Positions 26,596 to 38,738 of a DNA stretch of 64,000 bases are shown one piece after another. The notes below the pieces were generated by a model. It had not been told where the DNA came from. It saw only the letters and a program-made list of their open reading frames with translations, and made no database searches. A program made the translations under genes and the position numbers. The DNA lies in assembly GCA_954871525.1 (NCBI GenBank), contig OX940862.1:43889732-43953731 (forward strand), in the 5' to 3' direction. The stretch is from Parietaria judaica. Taxonomy: Eukaryota; Streptophyta; Magnoliopsida; Rosales; Urticaceae. Numbering within the stretch: position 1 is the first letter of the stretch; every line of letters begins with the position of its first letter.

Positions 26596-26622
26596 GCGCA
26601 AAGCGCGGTGCCGATCAACTAG
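26596..26622 (+). mobile_element. Helitron 3' terminus
   Basis: A short GC hairpin (cgcgc-aaa-gcgcg, about 26595-26607) is followed 11 bases later by CTAG (26619-26622) and then T. Plant Helitrons end in a hairpin just upstream of CTRR and insert between A and T, so this fits. The 5' end (TC after an A) was not securely found. Confidence 0.65.
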
Positions 26623-26623
26623 T

Positions 26624-27441
26624 AGTATATTTGATAGGTTTAAAAACGTGAAACGTGATGCGGTTCGGAGTGGAAACATAACGATAGACACAAAATAGGA
26701 GTTTGACAATTTTCATAAAAAAAGAAAAAGAAATCAATGTCTATTTTTCAAAGACATTGAGTATTTAAGCCAACATTTTCCTTTTTAATTACATTAAAAA
26801 CACTAAAACTTATCTGACATCGCGAATAATTTTTTTTTTTTTTTGAATGGACATCGAGAATGTTTATCTGCCTATAATAATCCACTGTAATTCACTAATT
26901 TATGAATTAATACAATACCGACGTATTATTATCTTTTTTCTTTCTTTCTGTAATTCGATGTATCTATAATTCTTAATTAACAAGCGATATAACTGGTCCT
27001 AATTAGTGTCCCTTTACTTAACTAATCCTAATAGCTTTTTCTGTTTTAGTAATTAATTATTTCTCATCATTTTTAATGCCACCAATATTATTCTTCATGA
27101 TCGCTTTTTTTAATAAAACATCTTGTTCATAATTAAACGAGGTCCGAAGGAACATATTTTATTTATTATGTTATGTGAGAGTTTAGACATGTATTTAAAC
27201 TATTAACTAATTTATTAAGAAATCAGAAACTCCTATATAATATACGTCTTATACGAAATTTGTTAATTTTATAATGAAGATGTGGTGGTAAAGAATTTTG
27301 GATAAACTAATAAGTAGATGATGAAAACATATATACCAACTTCTTTGTGTATTATATAATTATTATAATTAGAAGAAAGAAAAAAATCTATATAACGTAT
27401 GAGAAAAAAGTTAATTACGAATATTATAATCATTATAAATA
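26624..27441. other. AT-rich DNA; left copy of a ~420 bp direct duplication
   Basis: No gene. The words taagtagatgatgaaaacat, accaacttctttgtgta and cgaatattataatcat occur here (27285-27441) and again at 27640-27748 plus 28638-28670. A weaker copy lies at 29560-29650. This is a local duplication later split by the two transposons listed next. Confidence 0.5.
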
Positions 27442-27449
27442 GTTTAAAG

Positions 27450-27630
27450 CAAGGTATTAATTTCTCGAATATCCATCGGCATGCCCATCGAAAATCATTT
27501 TTAAAGATATGCGAAACGATATATCCATCGACATATCCATCGATTTACCTATGAGATACCAATCGACAAGCGGTATATCCGTAAAATGAAAAGTGCGAAA
27601 CGACATCGGCAAGCGGTATTTAAAACCTTG
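27450..27630. mobile_element. Small hAT-type MITE (181 bp) with perfect 8 bp target duplication
   Basis: The flanks are gtttaaag at 27442-27449 and 27631-27638. The ends are caaggtattaa and, inverted, caaggttttaa. The interior repeats atccatcg and cgacat words and has no coding. Confidence 0.8.
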
Positions 27631-27748
27631 GTTTAAAGTTATATACGAATATTATAATCATAACAAATAGTTTAAATATAATATTGCTGACGTACGTGGC
27701 AATAAGGATTCATTGGATAAAGTAATAAGTAGATGATGAAAACATATA

Positions 27749-28637
27749 GGGATAATAGCGGCAAAAGTGGCCAAAGTTAGGCCAAGTGTGCAAATAAGTG
27801 GCCAAACCGATTTAATATCGGCATAAGTAGCCAAAGTTTACCAAACCGTGGACAGTACAAATTCCATCCATTTCATGTCAACGCCGTTAGTCCCGGCTCT
27901 AACTAACAATGAGGCCAAAATTATTAACGAGATTATCACTTTTTTTTTACAAAGTTTTTAAAACACTACCCATTTTGGTACATTTTAATACACATAATGA
28001 GTAATATTTTTAAAAATATATTGTGGCTAAATGGGTATTTCCTTAAACAAAATTTCGGGTCTCTAACAATTAAATATATCTCAATAAAATAATATTACAA
28101 AGTCTCGATTTTAGCCACGACTCTAACTAACAATGTTAGGCCAACATTATTAACGAAATTTTTATTTTGTACAAACGTATTAAAACATACATATTTTAGT
28201 TCATTTTAATACACACAATGAGTAATTAAAAAAAAAAACTTGTGGCTAAATGGGTATTTTTGCTTATGGCAATATTTTTATATTTATTAGAGAAGTTTTT
28301 TGTGCTATTGATGTTGATATATTATTTTTATTGTTCATGTAACATTTTTGAAGTTCATATAGTGTTCTTGATATTCATATATTATTTTTAATGTTGATTT
28401 TAGTATTAGTCTTCTTGATGTTCATATCATGTTTTCATATATTGACCTAAAATCTCAAACCAATTGAAAAAATAACGATTTTAGCGCTGACGTGGCTAAC
28501 GGCGTTGACATGAAATGGATGAAATTTGTACTGTCCACGGTTTGGTAAACTTTGGCTACTTATGCCGATATTAAATCGGTTTGGCCACTTATTTGCACAC
28601 TTGACCTAACTTTGGCCACTTTTGCCGCTATTATCCC
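27749..28637. mobile_element. MULE-type element (889 bp) with 142 bp terminal inverted repeats
   Basis: The left terminal repeat (27749-27890) and right repeat (28496-28637) are inverted copies that differ at only about two positions by eye. Both start gggataatagcggcaaaag. The flanking 9-mers are identical: aaacatata at 27740-27748 and 28638-28646. Long terminal repeats plus a 9 bp duplication identify a Mutator-like element. The interior is AT-rich without a transposase, so it is non-autonomous. The near-identical ends suggest a fairly recent insertion. Confidence 0.92.
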
Positions 28638-28649
28638 AAACATATATAC

Positions 28650-30122
28650 CAACTTCTTTGTGTATAATATTGTGCCACATAAATAAATAAATAAAAAAGT
28701 TAGGTATTTTTACCGTAAGTGCCACGTGGTTTGTCACGTGGCAGTCAAGTGCCATGTAATGTGCTACATGAAAGCTTTTAACGAAAAAGTTAAGGACTTC
28801 GTGCAATTATCACGGTCAACATAATTTGAGTACTTTTGTCATCACTTTTTGAGTTTGGGTACTCGGCTGGCACCTTGACCAAAGTTTGGTACTTTTACCG
28901 TTATTACACAGCGTTTTTAAATTGATGATGAAAATTTCATAAGATTTCCTAGGCCATATTATTTTATAATTTATATGAATCGGAGCTAACTAAGTTGAAA
29001 AAAGGGACCCACTAAAATGTGAACCATAAGTGACAAATATTTCATTGGATCTTTGGTCCTCAATTAAATTAACATACTATATATTAAAAAAAAACACTAA
29101 AACTAATAATTATTTATCAGAAATAGCATAAAAATAACATTTGGATTTCACATGATCACACTCAAATGAGCATATATTTTTCTCTGTCATTTTTTTCTTG
29201 ATTAAACTTTGTATGCTATTGTATAGTACATCATGCATGTGCTTGTTACTTGATTCCCATGCAAACGACAGAAAAATGAGACTTGATATTCCAATTCAAC
29301 GTGCTGTGATTTCCAAATCACATAATTAAATAAATCATAAATGGGATTACCTTATTTATGGACATATTTTTAATAAATGTGGCCAACATTCTAATAATTA
29401 ATTCATATTATCCCCAGAGTTTTGAGAAATGTAGTTTTAGTCATTTTGACATATGAAAATGTAAATATAGGTAAAAAAATAAAGTGAGATCTCTATAAAT
29501 TAATAATGTTGAGACTGTCAAAATTTATTATATTATTATATTATTATTTATAAAGTATTAGTTATATAATTATTATAATTAGAAGAAGAAAAAAACCTAC
29601 ATAACATGTCAAGAATATATTGTAATCATCATAAATAGTTTCAAGATAATATTATAAAAATGTACTTTGGTCTATGCAATGATACAATAGTAGCAAGAAT
29701 CACTTTGAACATTTTTTTATAACTTTACCAAAATACAACACTAGCTCATCTTGATGCTATTCCCAAGTTTAGAGTTGAAGTTGGAGGCAACATAAATTTC
29801 AAGAAATATCAAATAAATCCACAAATAACATTTTAAAAATCATTACATGATTATTTAATTAGTGTAATTTATTTTTATGTATTTTGTAACTAGTTATAGA
29901 ATGTTATATTTTATTTATAGTGATTTCAAAATTATATATACAATCTTATTATTTTTTATATTGAAATATTAATTTATATATATCAGTTGGGACCTATTTA
30001 CTTTTAAAAAATAATTTTTTTATAAACTTAATGAATTATTGATTTATCTAGTTATTCCCGAGTCGGAACCACACCAAATTATTATATAATTGAAGTTATT
30101 AATTTATCAATGTTCCACTATA
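28650..30122. other. Noncoding AT-rich DNA with transposon remnants
   Basis: At 28690-28910 there is sequence of the kind seen at MULE ends (a gccacgtgg..ccacgtggc palindrome, and a tggtacttttaccgttatt phrase), but no matching other end. The rest holds no recognisable gene. Confidence 0.4.
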
Positions 30123-30610
30123 CTTTGAAGTACCTCAAAGCTCACGGTATATTTTAAATCTTATTTTTAGAGGCAAAAGTATTAAACTTTTAAAGATTGT
30201 TCATGCCGTTAGTACCGTTAGCTTTAAAAAATATCAATATTTATTGCAACATATGTACATAAGTTATTAGTGACAACGTAAGTACTTAAGATTTATTATC
30301 GACATAAGTATTAAATTATGTAGAATTGGTGGATACAATTAAAAAAATAGCATAAATGATAATAACTTAGGTAATTCTATATGTTTTCATTTTTATGCAT
30401 AACATAGTAACTTATTTTGCTAATAAATTATAATAATTTATGTATTTACTTCGTCAATAATAACTTAAGAGCTTATGCCGCAATAAATATTGATATTTTG
30501 TGCAAGTTAAGGGTTTGGTACTAACAACTTTCATAATTTTTAATGATTTGATACTTTAACTCTAAAAAATAAGAATTGAAATATGCTATGACCTGTGAAG
30601 TACTTCAAGA
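30123..30610. mobile_element. Inverted-repeat (foldback/MULE-like) element, ~490 bp
   Basis: The left end ttgaagtacctcaaagctca and the right end (inverted: ttgaagtacttcacaggtca) begin arms of about 160 bp or more that match imperfectly and include tcttattttta and tatcaatatttattgc. No clear target duplication was found. No coding. Confidence 0.55.
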
Positions 30611-32020
30611 TATTTTGCGTATATTATTTATTTTGAAAAGGTCACTTTTTAATGTATAGCAGGATTTTATTTTTTCTGATAGCAAGTATAACAAGATATA
30701 TGTATCTCTTGAAAAGCACATAAATAATAGAGCTTTACACTTTTTCAACGCAAAATTGATATTATTGTTTAAAAAAAAAATTTAATTACGAAAATTGAAA
30801 TTTATTGAGAAATTAAGACGTAATTGTTGAAAACGAAAGTCAACAAGAAAGCATGATCTTCCGATGAGAACAACAAACGGACTACGAAGATGAAAACGAC
30901 AAAGAATAATCAGCGCAACACGAGCGGCTCTTCAGGGGTGACGACGACAGTCACGCCCAAAATTGTTGATATGCAATTAAGACAATTTTGAGGGAATTAA
31001 ACGCATTTTGTAACCGATTATTTATGAGGTCGAATCTCAATTACTAAGCTCTATAAATAGCGAGTTAAACAATGTAAAAAGGATCGAAAATCCCTTATTG
31101 AATATACCGACATTTGCACACTAAATTCTCAAGTGCTTAAACTCTTTCCAAACCTTTTTTTTTTTAAGTGATTTAGTTTTAACGGAAAGACCGGAGATCT
31201 AAAGTAACTAGAAAAACGAAATCAAAAACTCTGTGACTGCAGATGTGAATTTTTCGCCTCAACTATTAAAGTTTGAGCAAAGTTAGAAAATAAATGCCAA
31301 CTATATGGCCACTGGTCCAATCTTAAAGCTTAGTCGACAAGTTACAAGTTAATTTGTGAGTATATTTACTATTATTTATATATTTATTAAAATGTTAGTG
31401 ATATTATTGAACAAAGTCACATTGTACTCTTGCATTAGTAGACATATTATGTGTAAGAACACGTGTCACTATTGACCAAGTTTACATATGTAAAGGGAGC
31501 ATGCATTTGCGTTTCATGAGATTTGAACCCGTGATCTCTTGAAGAAATAAGTAATTTAGTTACCTTCTGGCAAACCAAAAAGATTGGTAGTATATTTTTT
31601 TTTCAATAGTAATATTATTTTGTGTTGATAAGATTTTTTGGTTAATCAATAAAGATGAATATTATGTAATATGATAACTAAAATTATTATTTATTTATAT
31701 ATAAAGACAAATTAAAAAAGTAAAATATTTTTGGATTGGTCCAAAAAAATAATATGTATTTATTTTATTATTTGCTTGGTTGACACTACATCATATATCA
31801 TGCAATTGCAAGTTGTATTTTGATATTTCATATTTTGTTATTTAAACAAAACTCAGATTGATATTATTTTTATATACCCCTATATTTATATTGACTAAAT
31901 AAGAAAAAAAAAATAGATTCTAAATTTGTATTTGCTTAAAATGCTGTTACCAATCTAAGCGAAATGCGTTGCTGTCAATAGCAGCAAGTAAAATCCAAAT
32001 GTACAGCAAAGACTTACAAC
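30611..32020. other. Upstream region of the sugar transporter gene with LTR- and SINE-like remnants
   Basis: At 30800-31230 a GC-richer block has a TATA motif (ctataaatagcg, about 31050-31061) followed by leader-like sequence, as in an LTR fragment. At about 31470-31600, read on the minus strand, the phrase gatcacgggttcaaatc resembles a tRNA-type B box, so a SINE remnant is possible. Neither has clear ends. No gene seen. Confidence 0.3.
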
Positions 32021-32024
32021 TTTG

Positions 32025-32040
32025 TTATTTATATATATGA
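32025..32040 (+). promoter_or_regulatory. TATA-like motif of the sugar transporter gene
   Basis: The sequence ttatttatatatatga lies about 210 bp before the start codon at 32249, a reasonable distance for a plant core promoter and 5' leader. It is assigned by position and composition only. Confidence 0.4.
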
Positions 32041-32248
32041 GTTTCAAAGAGACGAGTCACAGAGAAGAAGAGGAATTGCAGACCAAACACAGAACTCTGA
32101 AGCAGACTCTTAGTGGTGCAGATTCAAACCCCATCGCTTTCAACTTCATTCCATGTAAGAAAAAGATTACTTTTTTATTTCCACTATTCGATTCTGAGTG
32201 ATGCCCAGATAGCCAATTGATCATATATATTGGAGACAGCGAGAAGAA

Positions 32249-35200
32249 ATGGAGATCAAAGAGCAGGAAGAAGAGTCAAGAAGGCCGTTAATGGCTTCCG
32301 AGGATGGATCGGCTATTGAAATCGGAAGCGAAGGTCATCCATGGATGGTTTACTTCACTACTTTCGTTGCAGTTTGTGGCTCTTATGCATTTGGGACTTG
32401 TGTAAGTCTTTCTTTCTAAAAATATGTTTTATTTTTGCGATGTCGCGGCATAAGTTCTCATTATTATTCGAAACGGCAGGCCTATTTTTCTTTGTACGGT
32501 CAAAGTTTTTAATGTTGACTAAAGACTGTTTTCGAGTACCCATACATAAAACAAGTGACTTTTTTCAATTAAAAAAAAAAAAAAACAAGAGACTTTTTTT
32601 TATTTGTGTTAGTTTAGGGTAAACTCCGGCTAATGTACTCAATGTTTGATAGATTTTGGATTATGTATCCAATGTTTATTTTCAACGGCTAATGTACCCA
32701 AACTTTATTCCGTTAGATTTTTTCATGTTTCCGTTACTTTACCGTCAACGAGTGATTATGTAAAGTTTTTTTTATTTTTGGCATAACTCACTCATTTTTT
32801 GTCCACAATTTATGCACGACCTATGGTTGGAAAGATAAGAGATAGACCTACAACTTTTATGTTGTAAGTTTTGTAAAAATAAAGTTCAAAAAATACAAAA
32901 TTTCAATTATTATGTAAAACTGGACATTAGTGTAATGCAAAATATTTGTTTCCAGCAAATTTTAATATACTTAATGACTTTTTTTTGATGAAACATAAAA
33001 CTTAAAAGTTGTAGATAAATCTTTTATCTTTCCAACGGTAGTTTGTTTATAAATTTTGGAAAATAAATGAGTGAGTTATGCCAAAAATATGAAAACTTTT
33101 TGCACATCACATTTTTCATATTTTTGGCATAACTCACTCATTTATTGTCCAAAATTTATAAATAAACTACCGTTGGAAAGATAAAAGATTTATCTATAAC
33201 TTTTAAGTTTTACGTTTCATCATAAAAAGTCATTAGGTATATTAAAATTTGCTCGAAACAAATATTTTACGTTACACTAATGTCCAATTTTACATTGTAA
33301 TTGAAATTTTGTATTTTTTTAGGTTTTTGTTTACAAAATTTAAAACACCAAAATTGTGGATCTATCTCTTATATTTCCAACCATAGGTCGTGCATAAATT
33401 TTGGACAAAAAATGAGTGAGTTATGCCAAAAATAAAAAAAACTGTACGTAATTACTCACTGACGGTCAAGTGACCGAAATACGAAAAAATCTAACAGAAT
33501 AAAGTTTGGGTACATTAGCCGTCGAAAATAAACATTAGGTACATAATCCGAAATTGATCAAACATTGGGTACATTAGCCGCAGTTTACCCGTTAGTTTAT
33601 TATTGGTTGACAATAGGAGTCGTAATTGTACTTTTTTTTTTCTTAAGTTTTTGATTGGTTGACAGTAGGAAAGTAATGTTGCAATTATTCCTTAATTATT
33701 TCTCTAGTTCAGTGGTTGAATATTTGAAAAACTCGACAAACATACTTTTTGATTGCCAATTTTTGTTTTCCCCGATTTTTGATATATTTTTTATTGTTTA
33801 CAGGCAGGTTATTCATCGCCTACTCAATCTGCTATAAGGAAAGATCTTAACTTGTCTTTAGATGAGGTATTTATGCTATTTAAATCTTAATTATATTCTT
33901 AAATCCCCTTTTTTTTTTGTTTACTTCTCTTAAGGGGCTATTTTGAACTTAATTTCGGACCCTTTCCATGATCAGTACTCTCTATTCGGATCCATATTGA
34001 CGTTCGGCGCGATGATCGGCGCCATCACGAGTGGACCGATCGCTGATTTCATCGGTCGAAAAGGAGTAAGTTCGGATCACGTTACATACATTTTGAATTT
34101 TTAAAATCCAAGCTAAAAAATCGTACTTGCAGGCTATGAGAGTGTATTCCGCTTTCTGCGTTGCGGGATGGCTCGCCATTTTCTTCGCCGAGGTTCCTAT
34201 CTTCTTGCCAAAACCGTTTACTGTCGTTTATTATTTCGTTTATAATTTGTAAGTAAGTGACATTTTTCGTCTTCTTAATCTTGGATTGAATTCAATAACG
34301 AAAGGGGCCTTGGCCGTTAGACCTTGGAAGGCTGGCCACGGGCTACGGAATGGGAGCATTTTCCTTCGTGGTTCGTTTATTATTTTACTTCTGAATATAT
34401 ATATATATATATACGTTTATTTAATATTTGATAAATTAATAACTATAATTAAATTAGATTTGTTTTACGGTCCTGACTAGGGACCAACGTACTAAATTAA
34501 TATTCTCAATAATATAATAAAATTTTTAGGTATTAATTTATCGAGGTTATATATGATATATGGAAATGATATTTTTCTCGACTAATTGTGAAGTTTTTTT
34601 ATGGACTTAAGGTTCCGGTTTTCCTAGCCGAAATCGCACCCAAGAATCTTCGAGGATTACTTACCGCCACAAATCAGGTTAGCTTATTCAAAATTTTAGC
34701 ATTTCCTTAAGTTTTTTTTTTCTTTTTTGAAGGGTTTCCTTAAGTTATTACTACTATTGATGAACAATTTCCGGTTTTCGTTTTCTTCTTCTTCTGCAGT
34801 TCATGATCTGTGCCGGAGTGTCTGTCTCTTTCATCATCGGTACCGTAATTTCATGGCGAGCTTTGGCATTAGTCGGTAAAACCTCAGACACGAAATTCGT
34901 ACATTTGAGTTCTGTTGAGACTGAAAGTCAAACCCCATGAACAAAAGTCAACAGTCTATGGGACAGATTATTCACTAATTTAAGTTTTTACAGGGCTGAT
35001 TCCATGTGCCTTTTTACTATTCGGTCTCTTCTTCATCCCGGAATCTCCCCGATGGTTGGTAGGAATACCGAAATACGAAATGAAAACATGAAAATAAAAA
35101 CAGATCGAAATAAGATCTTTACCGTTTCATGAACGCAGGCAAAGACGGGTCGCCAGAAAGATTTCGAAGCTTCTTTGCAGAAGCTCCGAGGAAAAGACGC

Positions 35201-37152
35201 TGATATATCTCGCGAAGCTGCTGAAATCCAGGTCATTATATATCAATATCAAATATATAGCTCGAATTTAGTACATACATTTATATTTTTGAAGAAGACA
35301 GATATCTGTAAAGCGAGCTCGTACCTTTTTCTGCAGGATTACATTGCGACGCTTGATCAGCTTCCAAAGGCGAAAATGTTGGATCTATTTCAAAGAAGAT
35401 ACTCTCGCTCCATAATCGTAATAACAAACTGAGTATAGTTTAGTCTCGTAATCGTTAGGTTTCGCCATTAACGTTTGTTTTCTTATTTGATTTACGAGCA
35501 GATTGGAATCGGATTGATGGTTTGTCAACAATTCGGAGGAATCAATGGAATCTGCTTCTACACCAGCAGCATTTTTGAGTCTGCAGGTACATAATTACCC
35601 GAAATACGATTGCTTGCATGTAAAGGAACTAAGAATACATTTTTTCTCGTAATATCTCAGGTTTTTCTGCTAAAATCGGAACCATCATATACGCAATTCT
35701 TCAGGTTTTTTTCAATCGTGACCATGAAATTTCGATAAAATGTACGAAATGCTTTTATGTATTATGAAATCTCCAAACGAAACTCTTGCTTGCAGGTCAT
35801 TGTTACTGGAATGGGAGCGGCTGTGATCGATAGAGTAGGAAGAAAGCCTCTCCTTTTGGTAATAAATTTTCAATTCTAATAAAATCCCATTTGCGACAAT
35901 GACTTTAATTAATTACTCTTAATGTCTCTGTCTCTCTCTCTCTCTTAATGCATAGGTTTCGGGTTTCGGATTGGTTTTGGGCTGCATTTTACCCGCCATT
36001 TCGTTCTATCTCAAGGTCGAAACAATCTAAATATAACTAATTATATATCAAGAATCAATATATTATCCACAATGATATCTTAGTTTCTTGATGTTTATTT
36101 TTTGATCAATCAGGTTCATGATCTGGCACCCGAAGCGGTCCCCGTGCTTGCTGTCGTGGGCATCCTGGTAAATCGCCGGATCACGAGCACTCCATAGGTT
36201 TCTTCAAAAAGTAAACTCTCTTTGACTTTGTAACGCGTTTGATCTTGTCGTCGTGTCTTAAGGTGTACATAGGAGCATTCTCAATAGGAATGGGAGCAGT
36301 TCCTTGGGTTGTAATGTCCGAGGTAAATGGAGTTTATGTCGTTTTCTATTTCTTCTCGAAACTTGGCGTCGGGTTTCCATTCTTTTTCGATGTCTTGAGT
36401 ACCGGTTTTTGGTCGCAGATATTCCCGATAAACATTAAAGGCAAAGCGGGAAGCTTGGCAACGTTGGTGAACTGGTTTGGGGCGTGGCTGTGTTCTTATA
36501 GCTTTAACTTCTTGATGTCATGGAGTTCCTATGGTAAGAACAAGCAATTGTTAATCCTTAATTACGGAGTTTTTTGTGAAATATCGGGTATCTGGTATTC
36601 ACGGTCCTTGTTTTGAGAACAGAACCAACTTTCACAAATTGGAGCAGGGAAATTCTCGGTCCCTTTTATGCATAAATATAATTTATTATACTAATATACA
36701 TATAATAAAACCGGTGATATCCCGGTTTAAAACCGGTGTTTCCCTTGGATCAAAACCTGTAATCAATCCCGTGTATGACACCCATAATTTTAATTTACAA
36801 ATTCGTTATTGGGATAAATCGATTTTTTTAAGCTCCTGAAAAACCGGGACCCAAATATAAAATCCCAGTTCCTCGGTGTCACCCCTAAAATAACGGTATT
36901 CATAATGTTTGTCTTGCCAAATATACCCTTAAGTCATCTTAATTAATTAAATTGCTTAGACTTGATTTAACTTTGCACGTACATTTTTTGTCCTAATTAT
37001 GTGATTAATAAATCGATGTTTTATTTTTTTCTCAAGGCACGTTCATCCTCTACGGTGCGGTCAACGCTCTGGCTATAGTGTTCATCGCCACAGTGGTGCC
37101 AGAGACGAAGGGAAAGACCCTCGAAGAAATCCAAGCAGCCATTAACATTTAG
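32249..37152 (+). CDS. ERD6-like monosaccharide transporter (MFS), 18 exons, 469 aa
   Basis: Exons: 32249-32401, 33804-33866, 33976-34065, 34133-34192, 34305-34370, 34612-34677, 34800-34875, 34994-35058, 35139-35231, 35337-35417, 35502-35586, 35661-35704, 35796-35858, 35956-36015, 36114-36167, 36263-36322, 36419-36533, 37037-37152. All joins keep frame and use GT..AG. The total is 1410 nt ending in TAG. Family marks are DFIGRKG (96-102), PESPRWL (207-213), QQFGGIN (280-286), DRVGRK (326-331) and [12 protein letters not shown] from 453. Hydrophobic segments fit 12 membrane helices; the N terminus (1-30) is hydrophilic. The ERD6-like family moves hexoses, often at the vacuolar membrane, and its genes are known for many small exons. 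The exon-4 donor (GAG|gttcct) is weak. Intron 1 carries a MULE and intron 17 a probable hAT fragment. Substrate and membrane are inferred from the family. It appears functional. Confidence 0.93.
32617..33590. mobile_element. Foldback MULE (974 bp) in intron 1 of the sugar transporter
   Basis: The flanking 9-mers are identical: gttagttta at 32608-32616 and 33591-33599. The element begins gggtaaact and ends agtttaccc. The left half (32617 to about 33100) is an inverted copy of the right half (about 33107-33590), roughly 92% identical by eye, so almost the whole element is a hairpin with only a few bases between the arms. There is no coding. It lies in the same transcript as the transporter, so the pre-mRNA could form a ~480 bp stem. 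Confidence 0.92.
36584..36890. mobile_element. Probable hAT-type fragment in intron 17
   Basis: The right end reads ggtgtcaccccta, typical of plant hAT termini, followed by aaataacg. Near the left end is aaatatcg, a possible 8 bp target duplication with one mismatch. The interior repeats aaccggt and cccggttt words. The left terminal repeat is poor, so this is tentative. Confidence 0.35.
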
Positions 37153-37740
37153 AATGAATGAATGAGGATACAATAATAGAGCGTTTTTCTTTTTTAGTGA
37201 ATTTTTCTTTCAAGTATTAATTGCTCATCTTGTGATTTGATTCACTGAAAATCATAAGAATGTTATCATTTGGAATTATGGTCATATGCATTTTCATTTT
37301 CTTCTTGACAGTTAAAATATAGAATGACTTATGCAAATACTCGTGAACTGGTCCGGAATTAGTCAGGGGTATTTCTGTCAATTACTCATAAATATATTCA
37401 TTAGGAAAATAAAATTATCGAAGCAACCTTCAAAAGACAAAGCAAGTCATGACATGAGATAAAAGCCTTGAGAGTTACAGACAGTCGCTTGGGAAACTTC
37501 TATTAAGAAATTGCTAAAACAACGTTGTTTAATAAAGGAGTATCCTCTAAAACTATTTACCGTGTCAATCACTTTTGACCGTTTTTGAGATTGGATCGAG
37601 TCGGTTTTTGGATTATGAGCTCAAATTGATTAATTACTCCTTTCCTAAAAATTGATTAAATGTTATGCAATGACCACAGCAATTGAATTACAACCCCACT
37701 AGCCTTAATTAATCTGTTTCCTGGACAACAAGTCAAAGAA
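37153..37740. other. 3' flank of the sugar transporter gene
   Basis: AT-rich. It probably includes the 3' UTR, with an aataat-type signal near 37175. No other gene seen. Confidence 0.4.
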
Positions 37741-38733
37741 ACAGAATCTATTCCCTCTGGGGATGCCATGGTTAGGTGGAGGGGGAGCGTGTTCTCCGAT
37801 GGATCCGCAGGTGGGGGTGGCGTATTCGGACGCGGATCCCTTGGGAGAGGCGCTTGATTGGTTCTCTAGGCTCGGGAATCGTTGGGGTCCTGGAAGTCAA
37901 AGTGGACCGCATTTACCCTCTCTCGATTCCTTTGCCCAAAGGTTTTCCCGACCTCGTTCACAGAGTAGGGCCTCTGTTCGATCCGGGTCTGGCTGCTCAT
38001 GAGAAACTCGATTTTCCTTCTGAGTTCGACATTTTGAGCAGCCTGTTCTTGGAGCTGAGTTCTTAGGGGCAGTTCTTCGGTACTGCAGCTGACCAGCGGT
38101 TCGTCAAGATTTCCGAATAAGGGAAATCACACCTTCCCCAGTCTGAGTCTATAAATAGAGAGAAACAAATGTCGTTTATAGACTCAGACATTTGCACACC
38201 TTCACTAGAGGAAAAACTCGAGCTCTCCCTCTGTCTCTAGGGTCTGCGAGTTTTCTGCTTTTGATCTCTCTTCTGGTTCGGCTTAGGAGATATTTTCTCC
38301 GGTAGCTTTAAAAGAACCGTCAGTTAAATTTTGCGACGGAGTGCTGCCGGCGAAGCCCACGCTTCGGTACGAGGAGTCCAGGAGAATATCCCGGAAGATC
38401 ACGGGAGTTTCCCTCAGCACCGGCGGAGCCCTGCCCAAGTCAGAACGCGCAGCCAGAATCGTCAACTGAGGTACGGCCTTATGCATTGGGTCAATAAATG
38501 CAACCATTTACTGCTTTCTATTTATTTCCTATTCGACTAGATTATTAATAATGACTATGAAAATATTAAATTCGAAATATTTATCATGTCTTAATGAAAT
38601 TATTACCCGATATCTGTGTCGTCGGTCCTTTAACAAGATTTCCGCTTTAAAATGAATTTTTAAATGTTACCGGGACGTCCCGGAGGCTATTATCGTGGTA
38701 AGGAAGTCGGACTGATACCACCGATTTCCAACA
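37741..38733 (+). mobile_element. LTR-like segment: GC-rich upstream part joined to the R/U5 of the Copia LTR family
   Basis: From the TATA motif (tctataaatagag, about 38149-38161) to the end at 38733 (ccgatttccaaca) the sequence matches the R/U5 half of the LTRs at 4557, 41982 and 49454, in plus orientation. Shared phrases include aactcgagctctccctct, ggtctgcgagttttctgctt and gcattgggtcaataaatg. Upstream of the TATA box the two groups differ completely: here there are ~400 bp of GC-rich sequence, while the other LTRs have ~1.9 kb of AT-rich U3. The left limit is not clear. Open frames at 37763-38066 are composition effects. Confidence 0.55.
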
Positions 38734-38738
38734 TAAGG

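Noticed and set aside
31500..31560. tRNA-like B-box phrase
   Set aside because: No cloverleaf could be drawn; kept only as a possible SINE remnant.
37763..38066. Two overlapping GC-rich open frames
   Set aside because: They lie in LTR-type sequence upstream of a TATA box; no domain.
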